In this document: piece by piece, positions 36,558 to 45,549 of the stretch
Layout: every line of letters begins with the position of its first letter
Numbering within the stretch: the first letter of the stretch is position 1
Assembly: GCA_024275565.1 (NCBI GenBank)
Contig: JAJRYY010000018.1
Location: forward strand, 1 to 56,296
Reading direction: 5' to 3'
From: Planctomycetota bacterium
GTDB lineage: Bacteria > Planctomycetota > Phycisphaerae > UBA1845
DNA: 56,296 nucleotides
Translations under genes and position numbers: made by a program
The notes under the pieces: model-generated
Database searches by the model: none
What the model saw: only the letters and a program-made list of their open reading frames with translations
Told to the model about the DNA's origin: nothing

Positions 36558-37787
36558 TTACACTCGTACATCGAGCATCATGCTGGACGAGTCGGTGCTA
36601 TCATCTTCTGATTCGTGCTCTCTTTCCGGCGTACTTGCCTGGTCTGATCTTTCCGTTTCGTTTGATGATCCGCTACTGGGTTGGTGTGCATGGCCGTCGC
36701 GTCCCAGAGATTCGTTTCCACCTGTGTTCTGACCGTGACTGAATTGCGAGGTGGGGTCGCGCGTTTCGCCTGGTGTGCTGAATTCCATTTTTTCGACCCG
36801 GATACCCTGGATTTCCAGAGCGCTCTTCAGTCGATCTGCGTCGCCCATGAGGAGGCGTTTTGCATCTTCAGATTCGGGTATAAGGCGTACCTTTATGATG
36901 TCGTTGTTCATTTGCATATGGATGTTGAGACGACCAATGGCTGGCGGTTCGAGCTGGATTCGTGCGGTGGTTTTTCCATTCTTGGACTGCATCTGCAATA
37001 CGCGGGCTATGCGTTCATACATTGCTCGTTGTGCATCGGCGCGGGATGGATTCGGGGTCGGCTTCTTTGAGCTTTCGGTAGCCCTGGGTTCGCTCGTGGG
37101 TCGGGCCTGGGCTACATTTTCACCCTTTTGAGCTGGTCGGATTGCGGATTGTGTGTTTTGCACAGGGGCGACTCTGGTCACGGTTGATGCGTTCCGTGCG
37201 ACTGTTGACGCAGGCTGGATTTGAGGTTCTGTGTTCCTGACTGGTACGGATGTGGGGGCTGGTTCCTCGGAGGTATTTGGCTTTGATGTGGCTTGTATCT
37301 CGCTCGATGACGTGCGATCTGCCACCTGCCTGCCTTGCCCGAGTTGTTCGATTGCCGGTGGCTGTGTGCTGGGGGTGACACTTGTTTCAGATTGTTGTGG
37401 GTCTTGAGGGATCGTGGTGGATGGTGTTTTCATTTGCCCTTGTGCGCGGGACTGAGATGTTGCGGGTGGCTGCGTCGCGGGTTCTGGTCGATCTGGTCTC
37501 TGGTTTTCGGACCATGTGTCCTGATTCAAGGCGATGCGACCGTTTTGCGATGCGGTATCGGCGTTCTTCATTGTTCCGAGGCGCGATGCGCGTGCGGATT
37601 TGTTTTGCCCGGTGACGTCCAGGTCGAACCGGGTTGTGGGCTGGTTTTCCGGATTGATGCTGCTGATGTTTGCGAGGAGGAGGTCGAAATCTGCCTGAGA
37701 TTCCTGGACAGCGGTTTCGTGATCTTTGTCACGGCGTGGCGTTGTCGTTGCTGTGGGTGTCGCGGGTTGTACGATAGTTGTGGGCAT
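36558..37787 (-). CDS. fliK: Flagellar hook-length control protein FliK
   Basis: The product is 409 residues. The first 270 are Gln/Thr/Pro/Ser-rich and probably extended, the ruler part. Residues about 275-345 hold the Flg_hook domain (TTARIQLEPPAIGRLNIHMQ, MNNDIIKVRLIPESEDAKRL, LLMGDADRLKSALEIQGIRV). The tail is His/Glu/Asp/Ser-rich. FliK measures hook length and triggers the FlhB switch. GAGGA precedes the ATG. The coding strand here is C- and A-rich, opposite to the GT-rich coding strand of fliO/fliN. Confidence 0.9.
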   Translation of the reverse strand: MPTTIVQPATPTATTTPRRDKDHETAVQESQADFDLLLANISSINPENQPTTRFDLDVTGQNKSARASRLGTMKNADTASQNGRIALNQDTWSENQRPDRPEPATQPPATSQSRAQGQMKTPSTTIPQDPQQSETSVTPSTQPPAIEQLGQGRQVADRTSSSEIQATSKPNTSEEPAPTSVPVRNTEPQIQPASTVARNASTVTRVAPVQNTQSAIRPAQKGENVAQARPTSEPRATESSKKPTPNPSRADAQRAMYERIARVLQMQSKNGKTTARIQLEPPAIGRLNIHMQMNNDIIKVRLIPESEDAKRLLMGDADRLKSALEIQGIRVEKMEFSTPGETRDPTSQFSHGQNTGGNESLGRDGHAHQPSSGSSNETERSDQASTPEREHESEDDSTDSSSMMLDVRV

Positions 37788-37821
37788 GGTGATTCCTCTT
37801 TGCCGGCTGCTGTTTAGTGCC

Positions 37822-38465
37822 TCAGGTTCCTGATGGGTATGTCTTGATGTCTCTGATCAGTTCGCGGAGTTTTATCACCTTCGCGATGTCTTCCTCGCTC
37901 TTTGCTGCTTCGAATATTTTTTGACCTTTCGGCTTGGAAGTTGGAAGAGTATTTGCGCGGCATCTGCCTGGTTCATGGATGTTATTTGTTTGAGTGCCGA
38001 TTTTGGCGCTAAAGACTCGATGATTTCGAGTTCCTTGATGTAACCCGGTCGTCCCATCTCCTTGAGGCGTTCTGCTTCTTCTTCCTTTGCTCGTTTCTGG
38101 ATTTTTTCAAACTCTTCTCGACGCCTGCTGACTTCCAGGCGTTCAGCGTTGATTAGTTTCAATCGTTGCTCGAGCTGTACGCGGTAACGTTCGGCGTTAC
38201 GCCATGCGATTTCCTCGGCTGCCCGTTTCTCTTCAGATGAAGGTGGAAGCGGGCTTCCTGCATCATTTCCGTCTGATGCATCACCCAGATCGTCGGCAGA
38301 AGCTTCCGCAGGCGAACCCAGTTTGATGATCTCTGCGATTGATCTGGCACGGTCGCTGTCTAGTCGACCGGTCTTGACGAGGTATCCGATTCCCCCACCG
38401 ACAGCCAACAGGTTCAGGAGGGCGAAGGTGGCTATGAGTCTGTATGTTTTCTTTATGAATCCCAT
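37822..38465 (-). CDS. MotE-like flagellar protein; full length requires a -1 frameshift
   Basis: The zero frame runs 196 residues from 38465 to a TGA at 37875. It has an N-terminal transmembrane helix (LIATFALLNLLAVGGGIGYL), a long coiled coil (AAEEIAWRNAERYRVQLEQR onward) and the MgtE-N-like end (SALKQITSMNQADAAQILFQ, LPSRKVKK). After KK the zero frame turns to an unrelated basic tail. Shifting -1 at AAA AAA T (plus 37916-37922) gives IFEAAKSEEDIAKVIKLREL followed by IRDIKTYPSGT, a natural family-type ending, and TGA at 37822, 214 residues in all. MotE-type proteins are periplasmic chaperones of MotC or partners in the fliJ-fliK region. The shift may be programmed, slippage-based, a mutation or a sequence error. 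Confidence 0.78.
37916..37922 (-). other. A-AAA-AAT slippery heptamer at the motE frameshift
   Basis: On the minus strand the frame reads GTC AAA AAA TAT. Re-reading the last A gives GTC AAA AAA ATA TTC GAA and restores the homologous C-terminus. Six consecutive A residues are prone both to ribosomal -1 shifting and to RNA polymerase slippage. Confidence 0.6.
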
Positions 38466-38483
38466 AATAACCCTGTCATTGCC

Positions 38484-38960
38484 TTAACAGCCCTCGTTGC
38501 ATTGCCTGTAGGGATCGGATTTTCGCTGGACCACCATTTGTGCAGCCAGTTCGTCCTGGCTTGTTTGCTCTTTTCGTGCCTCCTCGTAGCGGTATTCGGA
38601 TTCGCGTTTTTCCCTCAAACGCTCAAGCGCCTTGACGTCCCTTGTGCGCTCAGCCAGTGCATTACGAGCGACATCGAGTTCAGCCTCGCGTGTTTTGATC
38701 AAGTCCAGAATTCGAGATACGCGTCGCTGGAGATGCATTCTCCAACGCTGCTCCTGCAGGACCAATGATACATCCATGGTTGTGTGCTCGCGCGACTGTC
38801 TTGCGTCTACCATGGTTTCCTGCTCGCGGCGACGCAGTGATTCCATGGTTGTAACGCATTGCTGAACACGTCTCAGGCAATCGGCAACAACGCGGCGATG
38901 CTCATCCCTTGTTCTCTTGCGGACTGTCAGGAGCGTTTCGAGTCTGAAATGGAACGGCAT
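38484..38960 (-). CDS. fliJ: Flagellar export protein FliJ
   Basis: The product is 158 residues and almost entirely coiled coil: FHFRLETLLTVRKRTRDEHR, RRVVADCLRRVQQCVTTMES, EKRESEYRYEEARKEQTSQD. Sequence similarity in this family is weak, but length, coiled-coil nature and position directly after fliI (TAATG overlap at 38960) identify it. FliJ links the FliI hexamer to FlhA. Confidence 0.85.
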   Translation of the reverse strand: MPFHFRLETLLTVRKRTRDEHRRVVADCLRRVQQCVTTMESLRRREQETMVDARQSREHTTMDVSLVLQEQRWRMHLQRRVSRILDLIKTREAELDVARNALAERTRDVKALERLREKRESEYRYEEARKEQTSQDELAAQMVVQRKSDPYRQCNEGC

Positions 38961-40420
38961 TATGCTGCTCCCTGGTTATCGGCTGGCTGCGGAGTAGAGG
39001 CGTTTTGTGTTGCGCTGGCGTCGGGTTGCTGAGCAGGATTTCCTGCTTCGTTGCTGAGTCGAAGCCTCATGGATTCGATATCATTCTGAATTTCAAGGAG
39101 ACTGTCCGTGGTGGCGAGGCCGTCGCATCGCTGTGATTGCCCTTGCTCCAGGAATGCTCTGATGCGGGGCATCATTTCGACGGCGAGGTCGTATTCGAGA
39201 TTTGCACCTTTGGCGTAGGCTCCTATATTGACCAGGTCTTCGATGTCTGCCCATGTTGCAAGTATGCGTCGGACGGATCGGGCTGCAGATAAGTGTTCAC
39301 TGGTGATGACATCGGGCATGACTCTGCTGATGCTGTCCAGGACTGAGACCGCCGGGTAATGTCCTGCGTTTGCGATTTTTCGACTCAACCAGACATGCCC
39401 GTCCAGCACGCCCCGAGCTGCGTCTGCGATGGGTTCGTTGATGTCGTCGCCCTCTACGAGGACCGTGTAGATTCCAGTGATACTGCCGCGGTCGGTGCGT
39501 CCTGCTCGTTCCATGAGTTTTGGCATCATGGCGAAAACGCTTGGTGGGTACCCTTTTGTGGCGGGTGGTTCTCCTGCGGCAAGCCCGATCTGACGCTGGG
39601 CCATGGCGAGCCTGGTGACGGAGTCCATGAGCAAGAGAACGTTCTTGCCCAGAGATCGGAAATATTCTGCGACAGCGGTGGCGACGAAGCAGGCTCGGAC
39701 GCGGAGAACTGGAGATTCATCTGACGTACTCACGACCATCACGGTCCGCTTGATGCCCTCTTCGCCAAGGTCCTTTTTGATGAAATCTCCGACTTCCCTC
39801 CCACGCTCTCCCACGAGTGCGATAACCGTGACGTCGGCGTCTGTGTAGCGTGAAATCATTCCCATAAGGACGCTTTTTCCGACGCCAGTTCCAGCAAACA
39901 GTCCGATCCGTTGCCCTCGCCCCAATGTGAGCATGGCATCCATGGAACGAATGCCGGTTGTCATGGGCTCGTCGATATGGCGACGTACAAACGCTTCCGG
40001 GGCGGATGTGTAGATAGGTATGTGCTGTTCGATGTTGCAAGCTCCTGCACCGTCGATGGGCTGACCCAATCCGTTCAGGACGCGTCCAAGTAGTTGCTGG
40101 CCTACGCCAACGGTTTCCATGGCTGGCATACTTGTGACGACATCCTTGGGGCCGACACCGATGGGGTCACTGAGCGACATCAGTATGGATCGCTTACCGC
40201 GGAATCCGACGACCTCAGCCAGCACTGGTTTTCGGTGTGCTGGCTTGATTTCACAGATAGATCCCAGCGAGAGAGGCAGTCCTTCTGCAATGATCGTCAG
40301 GCCGGTCATTTCAATAACCCGCCCTGAGACCCGGATGAGATTGGTACGGTCCAGGATTCGTTTTTTCTGTGCAAAGAGTACAGGAGTAGAAGATCTGTCG
40401 GAATGTGTGGCGCTTGTCAT
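38960..40420 (-). CDS. fliI: Flagellum-specific ATPase FliI
   Basis: The product is 486 residues. The Walker A is LFAGTGVGKSVLMGMISRYT. VIALVGERGREVGDFIKKDL, the Walker B region VLLLMDSVTRLAMAQRQIGL and AAGEPPATKGYPPSVFAMMP follow; all are typical of type III secretion ATPases. It energises and unloads export substrates at the base of the gate. It overlaps fliH by 4 bases (ATGA) and fliJ by 1. A Gln/Pro/Ala-rich C-terminal tail of about 30 residues is extra. Confidence 0.96.
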   Translation of the reverse strand: MTSATHSDRSSTPVLFAQKKRILDRTNLIRVSGRVIEMTGLTIIAEGLPLSLGSICEIKPAHRKPVLAEVVGFRGKRSILMSLSDPIGVGPKDVVTSMPAMETVGVGQQLLGRVLNGLGQPIDGAGACNIEQHIPIYTSAPEAFVRRHIDEPMTTGIRSMDAMLTLGRGQRIGLFAGTGVGKSVLMGMISRYTDADVTVIALVGERGREVGDFIKKDLGEEGIKRTVMVVSTSDESPVLRVRACFVATAVAEYFRSLGKNVLLLMDSVTRLAMAQRQIGLAAGEPPATKGYPPSVFAMMPKLMERAGRTDRGSITGIYTVLVEGDDINEPIADAARGVLDGHVWLSRKIANAGHYPAVSVLDSISRVMPDVITSEHLSAARSVRRILATWADIEDLVNIGAYAKGANLEYDLAVEMMPRIRAFLEQGQSQRCDGLATTDSLLEIQNDIESMRLRLSNEAGNPAQQPDASATQNASTPQPADNQGAA

Positions 40421-41205
40421 GGATGCCCTCCCTCGTATCCTGCTTCATCAGAAGGTGCATCGGAAGGCAGAATATCGTCCCTGTCAGTGGGGTCCACCCA
40501 TGGTACTGGTTCGCCCAGGAGCAACGAAGCTGCCTGGCTGAATTGAGCGTCGAGAGTCGCATCCACATGCGTTTCAGGCGTTTCGACGATGCATCCGCCT
40601 GGGACTATTTTTTCGTCCTGCATAACGCGCATGTGCGTTAAACGACCGAGCTGCTCGGCCAGGGATCCTGCGTATATTTCCATCCTCGCTACATCAACGG
40701 GGTTTACGCGAATGGTGAGGTCTGTGAAGTCGCCGATATGCTCGATGGCTTCACGCGCATTTCGTATGACAACGTCTCTATCCGCAACACCAGCTTCTTT
40801 TGTGATCCGTCGCGACAGCATCACGGCGAAGGAAAGGAGGTCGCGTTCGGCACGATCCAGGAGGGCTTGCTTTTCGGCCTGGGTCCGGCTGAGCATTTCC
40901 GACAGGGAGGAGACCAGTAGATCCTGTTCGGCGCGAAATTCATTTTTTCCTTCCTCAAAGGATTCTTTGCGGCCGACCTCATGTCCCGCCTCCCGCCCCA
41001 GTACATGTCCATCCTGGTATCCACGTTCTCCGGCTTCCTTTGTTAAGATGGCAGCTTCTTCGTGCGCTTCGCGGAGGATTGAGTTGGCGGTTTCACGTGC
41101 ACGCTGAATCACGGCGCGTGCTTCCGCCATGTGGTCGTTGAGACGGAGTGTTTCCATCCTCTTTTTGATGCGACCGATGGTTCCGGCTTTTATGACAGTT
41201 CCCAC
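40417..41205 (-). CDS. fliH: Flagellar export ATPase regulator FliH
   Basis: The product is 262 residues. Long helices with repeated small-residue patterns (REAHEEAAILTKEAGERGYQ, GREAGHEVGRKESFEEGKNE, FRAEQDLLVSSLSEMLSRTQ) include the GxxxG-like region of FliH. The C-terminal part resembles the V-ATPase E subunit (LTIRVNPVDVARMEIYAGSL, AEQLGRLTHMRVMQDEKIVP, GGCIVETPETHVDATLDAQF). It dimerises and binds FliI. It lies between fliG and fliI and overlaps fliI by 4 bases. Confidence 0.9.
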   Translation of the reverse strand: MGTVIKAGTIGRIKKRMETLRLNDHMAEARAVIQRARETANSILREAHEEAAILTKEAGERGYQDGHVLGREAGHEVGRKESFEEGKNEFRAEQDLLVSSLSEMLSRTQAEKQALLDRAERDLLSFAVMLSRRITKEAGVADRDVVIRNAREAIEHIGDFTDLTIRVNPVDVARMEIYAGSLAEQLGRLTHMRVMQDEKIVPGGCIVETPETHVDATLDAQFSQAASLLLGEPVPWVDPTDRDDILPSDAPSDEAGYEGGHP

Positions 41206-41263
41206 TAGATCGCAGCTCCGAATACTATGGTTCTATGATTGACCAGTCGCCGTACTTTTTGCA

Positions 41264-42274
41264 TCAAACGATCATTTCCTTATCACCGCCACGTCCGGAG
41301 ATAATGATTTCACCTGCGTCTTCGAGGCGTCGTACGACATCCACAACTTTTTGCTGAGCAGCTTCGACGTCTGCGATGCGTACGGGGCCCATATACTCCA
41401 TGTATTCCTTGATGAGCTGTGAAGCGCGTTCGGACATGTTCCTGAAGATTTTGTCCTTAAGCTCCTGGCTGGCGGTTTTAAGCCCAAGGGAAAGTTCATC
41501 GTTTTCGATTTCCTTCAGGACAGACTGGATACCCTTGTCGTCGACGAGCATGATATCTTCGAAGACGAACATCAGCCTGCGGATTTGCTCAACGAGTTCC
41601 GGATCTTCCGTCTCGAGGTTTTCAAGGATACCTTTTTCTGTAGTGCGATCGGAGAGGTTCAACATTTCAGCAACATTTTCAACGCCACCAACCTTCTGCA
41701 AGGTCTGCGACATCATCCCGGACAACCGCAACTCCAGCCCCTCCTCAACCTCTTTGATCACCTCCGGGTTGGTATGGTCCATCTTCGCAACCCGACTGAT
41801 CACTTCGACCTGTTTTGCTTCAGAAAGTCCGCCGAGTATCTGACTGGCTTTAAGCGACGGAAGATGCGCCACAATCAGAGCGATGGTCTGGGGGTGTTCA
41901 TCTTGAATGAAGGTGAGCAGATTTTCCCCTTCGGTACGACTCAGAAAAGCGAATGGATGGGAGTATATTTCGCCCTCAATGATCCCAAGAATCCGGGAGG
42001 CCTTCTCGGGCGAGAGCGCCTTCTGGATGAGTGCGCGAGCGTAGTTCATACCGCCCTTGTCCCGATATTGGGCAGCCAGCGCGAGGTTGTAGAACTCTTC
42101 GATAACGTCGCTTCGTATCGATGGTTCAACAGAATCCGTCGAGGCTATTTCGCGCGTTACATGCTCGACCAGTTCATCATCAAGCTCAGCGAGGATTTTC
42201 GCAGAGACCTCTCCCTTGAGAGATACAAGGAGCAGAGCAGCCTTCTTTGTTCCTGTTAACTCTCCCTCGCTCAC
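41264..42274 (-). CDS. fliG: Flagellar motor switch protein FliG
   Basis: The product is 336 residues with a GTG start at 42274 (MSEGELTGTKKAALLLVSLK) and AAAGGA upstream. The three FliG domains are clear: the N domain, the middle domain with IQDEHPQTIALIVAHLPSLK and ASQILGGLSEAKQVEVISRV, and the C domain with MFVFEDIMLVDDKGIQSVLK, GLKTASQELKDKIFRNMSER and ASQLIKEYMEYMGPVRIADV. It sits between MS ring and C ring and takes torque from MotA. The charged C-domain residues are conserved. Confidence 0.96.
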   Translation of the reverse strand: MSEGELTGTKKAALLLVSLKGEVSAKILAELDDELVEHVTREIASTDSVEPSIRSDVIEEFYNLALAAQYRDKGGMNYARALIQKALSPEKASRILGIIEGEIYSHPFAFLSRTEGENLLTFIQDEHPQTIALIVAHLPSLKASQILGGLSEAKQVEVISRVAKMDHTNPEVIKEVEEGLELRLSGMMSQTLQKVGGVENVAEMLNLSDRTTEKGILENLETEDPELVEQIRRLMFVFEDIMLVDDKGIQSVLKEIENDELSLGLKTASQELKDKIFRNMSERASQLIKEYMEYMGPVRIADVEAAQQKVVDVVRRLEDAGEIIISGRGGDKEMIV

Positions 42275-42290
42275 TTCGATTCCTTTCGAC

Positions 42291-42314
42291 TATTCTGTCG
42301 ATTATTCTGTCGAT
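42291..42314. repeat. 12-bp tandem duplication upstream of fliG
   Basis: TATTCTGTCGAT occurs twice in direct succession in the fliF-fliG gap and is preceded by a related TTCGACTA. It is minor, but similar in kind to the other short tandem repeats of the window. Confidence 0.7.
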
Positions 42315-42358
42315 TCAACGGTTCTCAACATTTGCACGATCTTCATGATCTGCCAGAG

Positions 42359-44023
42359 CTAAGGGTTGCCGGTATCCGCCCATTGCTGCAAGAGTTGCGC
42401 GACACCCACAGCATCCTGTTCGACCAGCTTTTCGACTTGTTCGGCGATCTGATTGGCACGAAGATCGCCACCGTCAAGCTCCACGGCTTCGAGCATGGAA
42501 TCGTCGGCAGGATCAACACGTCCGATCGGACCAGCGGCGACAGTCAATGCCCCTTCCGACGCACGCATCTCTTCTTCCTGCCCGGAATGCCCCTGATGCA
42601 TCTTTTCGGCTATCTTGGAGGATTGCGAAGCAGTACGCGCCATGAGAAACAGACTGATGATCGCGAGAATGACCAGGCCGCCCTCCGGGACGTACTGAAT
42701 GGCCTGGGTGACGACGCCTCCAGTTTCGGAACCCTGGCTTGTGACGGCGAGGGTTCCATCCGGGAGAACGGTGAGGGCGGGCTGCATTCCGTGAAAAATT
42801 TCAACGGTCACATCTTCGTCATTGCGAGCCATAAGTATATTCTTCACCGTACCCCTGATGCGGCCTCGTTCCGAGTCCAGCTGCCGCATTACATCTTCCT
42901 CGCTGGGTACATCGATTTCCGGGTCGGCGGCCTTGAGAATGCCCACGATGTAACTTCTCGGGATTCCGATGCTGGCTGTAGCGCGTTCTACGGAAAACGG
43001 CGCCTTGATCGTGCTCGTTTCCTGTGCGATTTGCTGATCCTGAAACTGCGTGGTCGAGCGCTCCATGGTGTCTGATCCGAAACCTGATCCTGTCAGCGCC
43101 TGCCCGACATTTGGACCTACACCTGGTTCTCCACTGGGGACTCCCACGGTGCTTGCAGTCGTCTCGGTCATGTCCTCTCTGACCGCCGGTTTGTTGAAGA
43201 CGCGTTCGACTGATCTCTGCTTCGCCGTGTCAAGATTGACAGAGACTGAGACACGCACTCCTGGAATATATGAGAGTTGGACAAGTACTTTTTCCAGGAG
43301 ATGGTCTTCACGCTTCTTTGTCTCCTTGAGAATACCCTCTGCGAAGGAATCTTCAGGATTGGGCGGGGTATAGGTGCGAAGTGTGACACCGTCGATCACT
43401 GAAACCCGGTGGACAACAAGCCCAGGGACAGCACCAGCAACGAGGGCTGCACACGCTTTGACCATTTCCTGATCCAGCGAATTCCCCCCTGCCATGGTCA
43501 CCCGGATCGAAGCCGATGGTCGCACATTTGCCCCGCCAACACGACGACGGTCCTCACGCGTGACGAACACTTCAGCGTTCTTGACCAGATTCGAGGACGC
43601 TATGACCTTGGCCAGTTCGTTCTGGAGTGCCACATTCCGTCGGAAATCGTTTTCGGACTCAGGGCGAAACGGAGAATCATCTTCAATGAGCGACTGAAAG
43701 GTGACTGAGATATCGTTCGGGAGCGCATCAGCACCGTGCAGCTTCCAGACGAGATCTCTCCGGTCCTCGGCACTCACCATGATATATTGCCCGGATATCC
43801 TGTATTTACCTTCGGGAAGCACTTCACGGGCAACAGCCAATTGATCCATCGTCATGGGCTCCTGGATCAATCGGACGTATTCCGGTGTGATAGACCACTG
43901 CATAAGCCACATGAACGACCCGGCGATGATGACCGCGCAAAGACCAATCACAAGCCTCTGCGACGGGCTGAGGTCCGCCATGGTTTCGTTAATCTTGTCA
44001 ATAATCTGCCGAAATGCGCCCAT
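42359..44023 (-). CDS. fliF: Flagellar MS-ring protein FliF
   Basis: The product is 554 residues with an N-terminal transmembrane helix (QRLVIGLCAVIIAGSFMWLM) and a C-terminal one (GGLVILAIISLFLMAR). The periplasmic YscJ-like ring domain contains YRISGQYIMVSAEDRRDLVW, FRRNVALQNELAKVIASSNL and VKNAEVFVTREDRRR, followed by LTIDG-type motif VSVIDGVTLRTYTP. The C-terminal FliG-binding tail is acidic (LVEQDAVGVAQLLQQWADTG). It forms the MS ring in the inner membrane. Confidence 0.95.
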   Translation of the reverse strand: MGAFRQIIDKINETMADLSPSQRLVIGLCAVIIAGSFMWLMQWSITPEYVRLIQEPMTMDQLAVAREVLPEGKYRISGQYIMVSAEDRRDLVWKLHGADALPNDISVTFQSLIEDDSPFRPESENDFRRNVALQNELAKVIASSNLVKNAEVFVTREDRRRVGGANVRPSASIRVTMAGGNSLDQEMVKACAALVAGAVPGLVVHRVSVIDGVTLRTYTPPNPEDSFAEGILKETKKREDHLLEKVLVQLSYIPGVRVSVSVNLDTAKQRSVERVFNKPAVREDMTETTASTVGVPSGEPGVGPNVGQALTGSGFGSDTMERSTTQFQDQQIAQETSTIKAPFSVERATASIGIPRSYIVGILKAADPEIDVPSEEDVMRQLDSERGRIRGTVKNILMARNDEDVTVEIFHGMQPALTVLPDGTLAVTSQGSETGGVVTQAIQYVPEGGLVILAIISLFLMARTASQSSKIAEKMHQGHSGQEEEMRASEGALTVAAGPIGRVDPADDSMLEAVELDGGDLRANQIAEQVEKLVEQDAVGVAQLLQQWADTGNP

Positions 44024-44110
44024 GCGTCTTCCCTGACATCAGCAACCTGTTACATCATTCATGTGCAACTTGAATCCATTCATGCTGCACGTCGGTTTAC
44101 GCTACATCCG

Positions 44111-44431
44111 CTAGACCTGCATTTGCTTGATTTCCCGATAGGCGTCCATCAACCGGTTGCGAACTTCCAGCAATAGATCGAACGCAATGCCTGCTTTGTT
44201 CGAAGCAGCGAAAACCTCAGCCACATTGTCGGTTTCACCTGTCAGAAGGCGCTGAACTCCAGCGTCAGCTTCACTCTGCAACCGATTTACCTCATTGAGG
44301 CTTTCGACCATAAAATCACCAAATGACTTTTGTGGAATGGCGGCGGGTTGAGCGTTCTGACCTGCTGCGACACTGCCTGCTGAAACCTTTTGCAAACCCG
44401 TCAACCCTGTCAGTGACACTGCATCTACCAT
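44111..44431 (-). CDS. fliE: Flagellar hook-basal body protein FliE
   Basis: The product is 106 residues. QKSFGDFMVESLNEVNRLQS, then EADAGVQRLLTGETDNVAEV, then AGIAFDLLLEVRNRLMDAYR and EIKQMQV match the FliE pattern closely. FliE connects the MS ring and the rod. It lies between flgC and fliF, the usual position. Confidence 0.94.
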   Translation of the reverse strand: MVDAVSLTGLTGLQKVSAGSVAAGQNAQPAAIPQKSFGDFMVESLNEVNRLQSEADAGVQRLLTGETDNVAEVFAASNKAGIAFDLLLEVRNRLMDAYREIKQMQV

Positions 44432-44489
44432 TTCATCACTCCTGCACCCTGCATTTCAAATACATCTCGTATCACAGCCACAGCATCTG

Positions 44490-44903
44490 TCACGCCAATG
44501 TTCTCAGCAGTGTTGACGCCATTGTTTTGGTGACCTCAGTCACAGCAACATTGGCTTCGTATGCTCTGGCAGCCATCATCGCGTTTACCATTTCTGTTCC
44601 CAGATGGATGTTTGGAAACAGAACATACCCGGAATCCTTGCCGGATTTGACCGCGTCCGGATGGGACGGGTCATACACCTTGCGAAATGGATCCTGACTC
44701 TTGATAATTTTTTGTACATGCACGCCAGGTTTACCCGGACCCGCATTGGGATTCCCGGTCTTGAAGATGGGTATACGCCGACGATACGGAGCATTTCCCT
44801 CGCCGCGCGTCGTCCACAAATTGGCGACATTCCCAGCGATCGTGTTCATGTTCGTTCGCTGAGCTGTCAGTGCGGAGGTACTTATGTCCAGAACGCCATA
44901 CAT
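44490..44903 (-). CDS. flgC: Flagellar basal-body rod protein FlgC
   Basis: The product is 137 residues from the ATG at 44903 (MYGVLDISTSALTAQRTNMN), with GGGAG 8 bases upstream. Then come TIAGNVANLWTTRGEGNAPY, the central DPSHPDAVKSGKDSGYVLFP and the end TEMVNAMMAARAYEANVAVT. The motif usually reads NxANxxTT; here it is NVANLWTT. It is a proximal rod subunit that follows flgB. Confidence 0.93.
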   Translation of the reverse strand: MYGVLDISTSALTAQRTNMNTIAGNVANLWTTRGEGNAPYRRRIPIFKTGNPNAGPGKPGVHVQKIIKSQDPFRKVYDPSHPDAVKSGKDSGYVLFPNIHLGTEMVNAMMAARAYEANVAVTEVTKTMASTLLRTLA

Positions 44904-44949
44904 GGTCAATCTCCCATCTCGTCAACCTCTAATGAAATCACTTCCAACG

Positions 44950-45381
44950 CTACAGGCGTCCACGAATCGCTTTACGCATTCCTTCAAAATTGCCCCGCAA
45001 GATCGTGGCTGCCGCCTGTTGCACCATCGCATTTTCAGCCATGTCAGACATCATTCTTTCGATCGACCCATTGGTCCCATCGTGAAAAAGCACGTTATCA
45101 GGCGGTAGCTCCGACGGCGTAACCGTGAGATAATTCCCCGCTTTCGACTCAAACTCCCGACCTCGCACCTGCAAAGGTTTTCGCCAGCTGCTTCCCTTCT
45201 CATCGAGTGCAACGCGAAGTGATTTCTGAAACGATTTGGCGTCGAGCTGCTTGGTTTTGTAGCCCGGCACATTCCAGTTCGCGACGTTTTCAGCAATCAT
45301 CTTATGACGCGATTCTGTGTAGCTCAGCGTCTGCATAAGTGCTGGTGTCGCACCGCGATTGGTCAGGTTTTCAAGTATCAC
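44950..45381 (-). CDS. flgB: Flagellar basal-body rod protein FlgB
   Basis: The product is 143 residues. TESRHKMIAENVANWNVPGY followed by KTKQLDAKSFQKSLRVAL is the rod N-terminal signature, and NGSIERMMSDMAENAMVQQA is the C-terminal rod helix. It is the first structural gene of the flgBC-fliEFGHIJ series. The 168 bases upstream must carry the operon promoter or read-through; I found no clear sigma-54 or sigma-28 site there. Confidence 0.92.
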   Translation of the reverse strand: MILENLTNRGATPALMQTLSYTESRHKMIAENVANWNVPGYKTKQLDAKSFQKSLRVALDEKGSSWRKPLQVRGREFESKAGNYLTVTPSELPPDNVLFHDGTNGSIERMMSDMAENAMVQQAAATILRGNFEGMRKAIRGRL

Positions 45382-45549
45382 AATCCTGCTCCACTTCCTG
45401 AATGATTACCATGACGCTGTCCTCCATGCACATTGCGTACCAAACATCCAATAACCGCGTTTCCAGCAACACCGCCAGGAAATGTGAAGGCCTGCCATGC
45501 ACTTTCTGCGCAATACTGTGTTCAGCATGCGCAACCCATGCGCTCCCGA

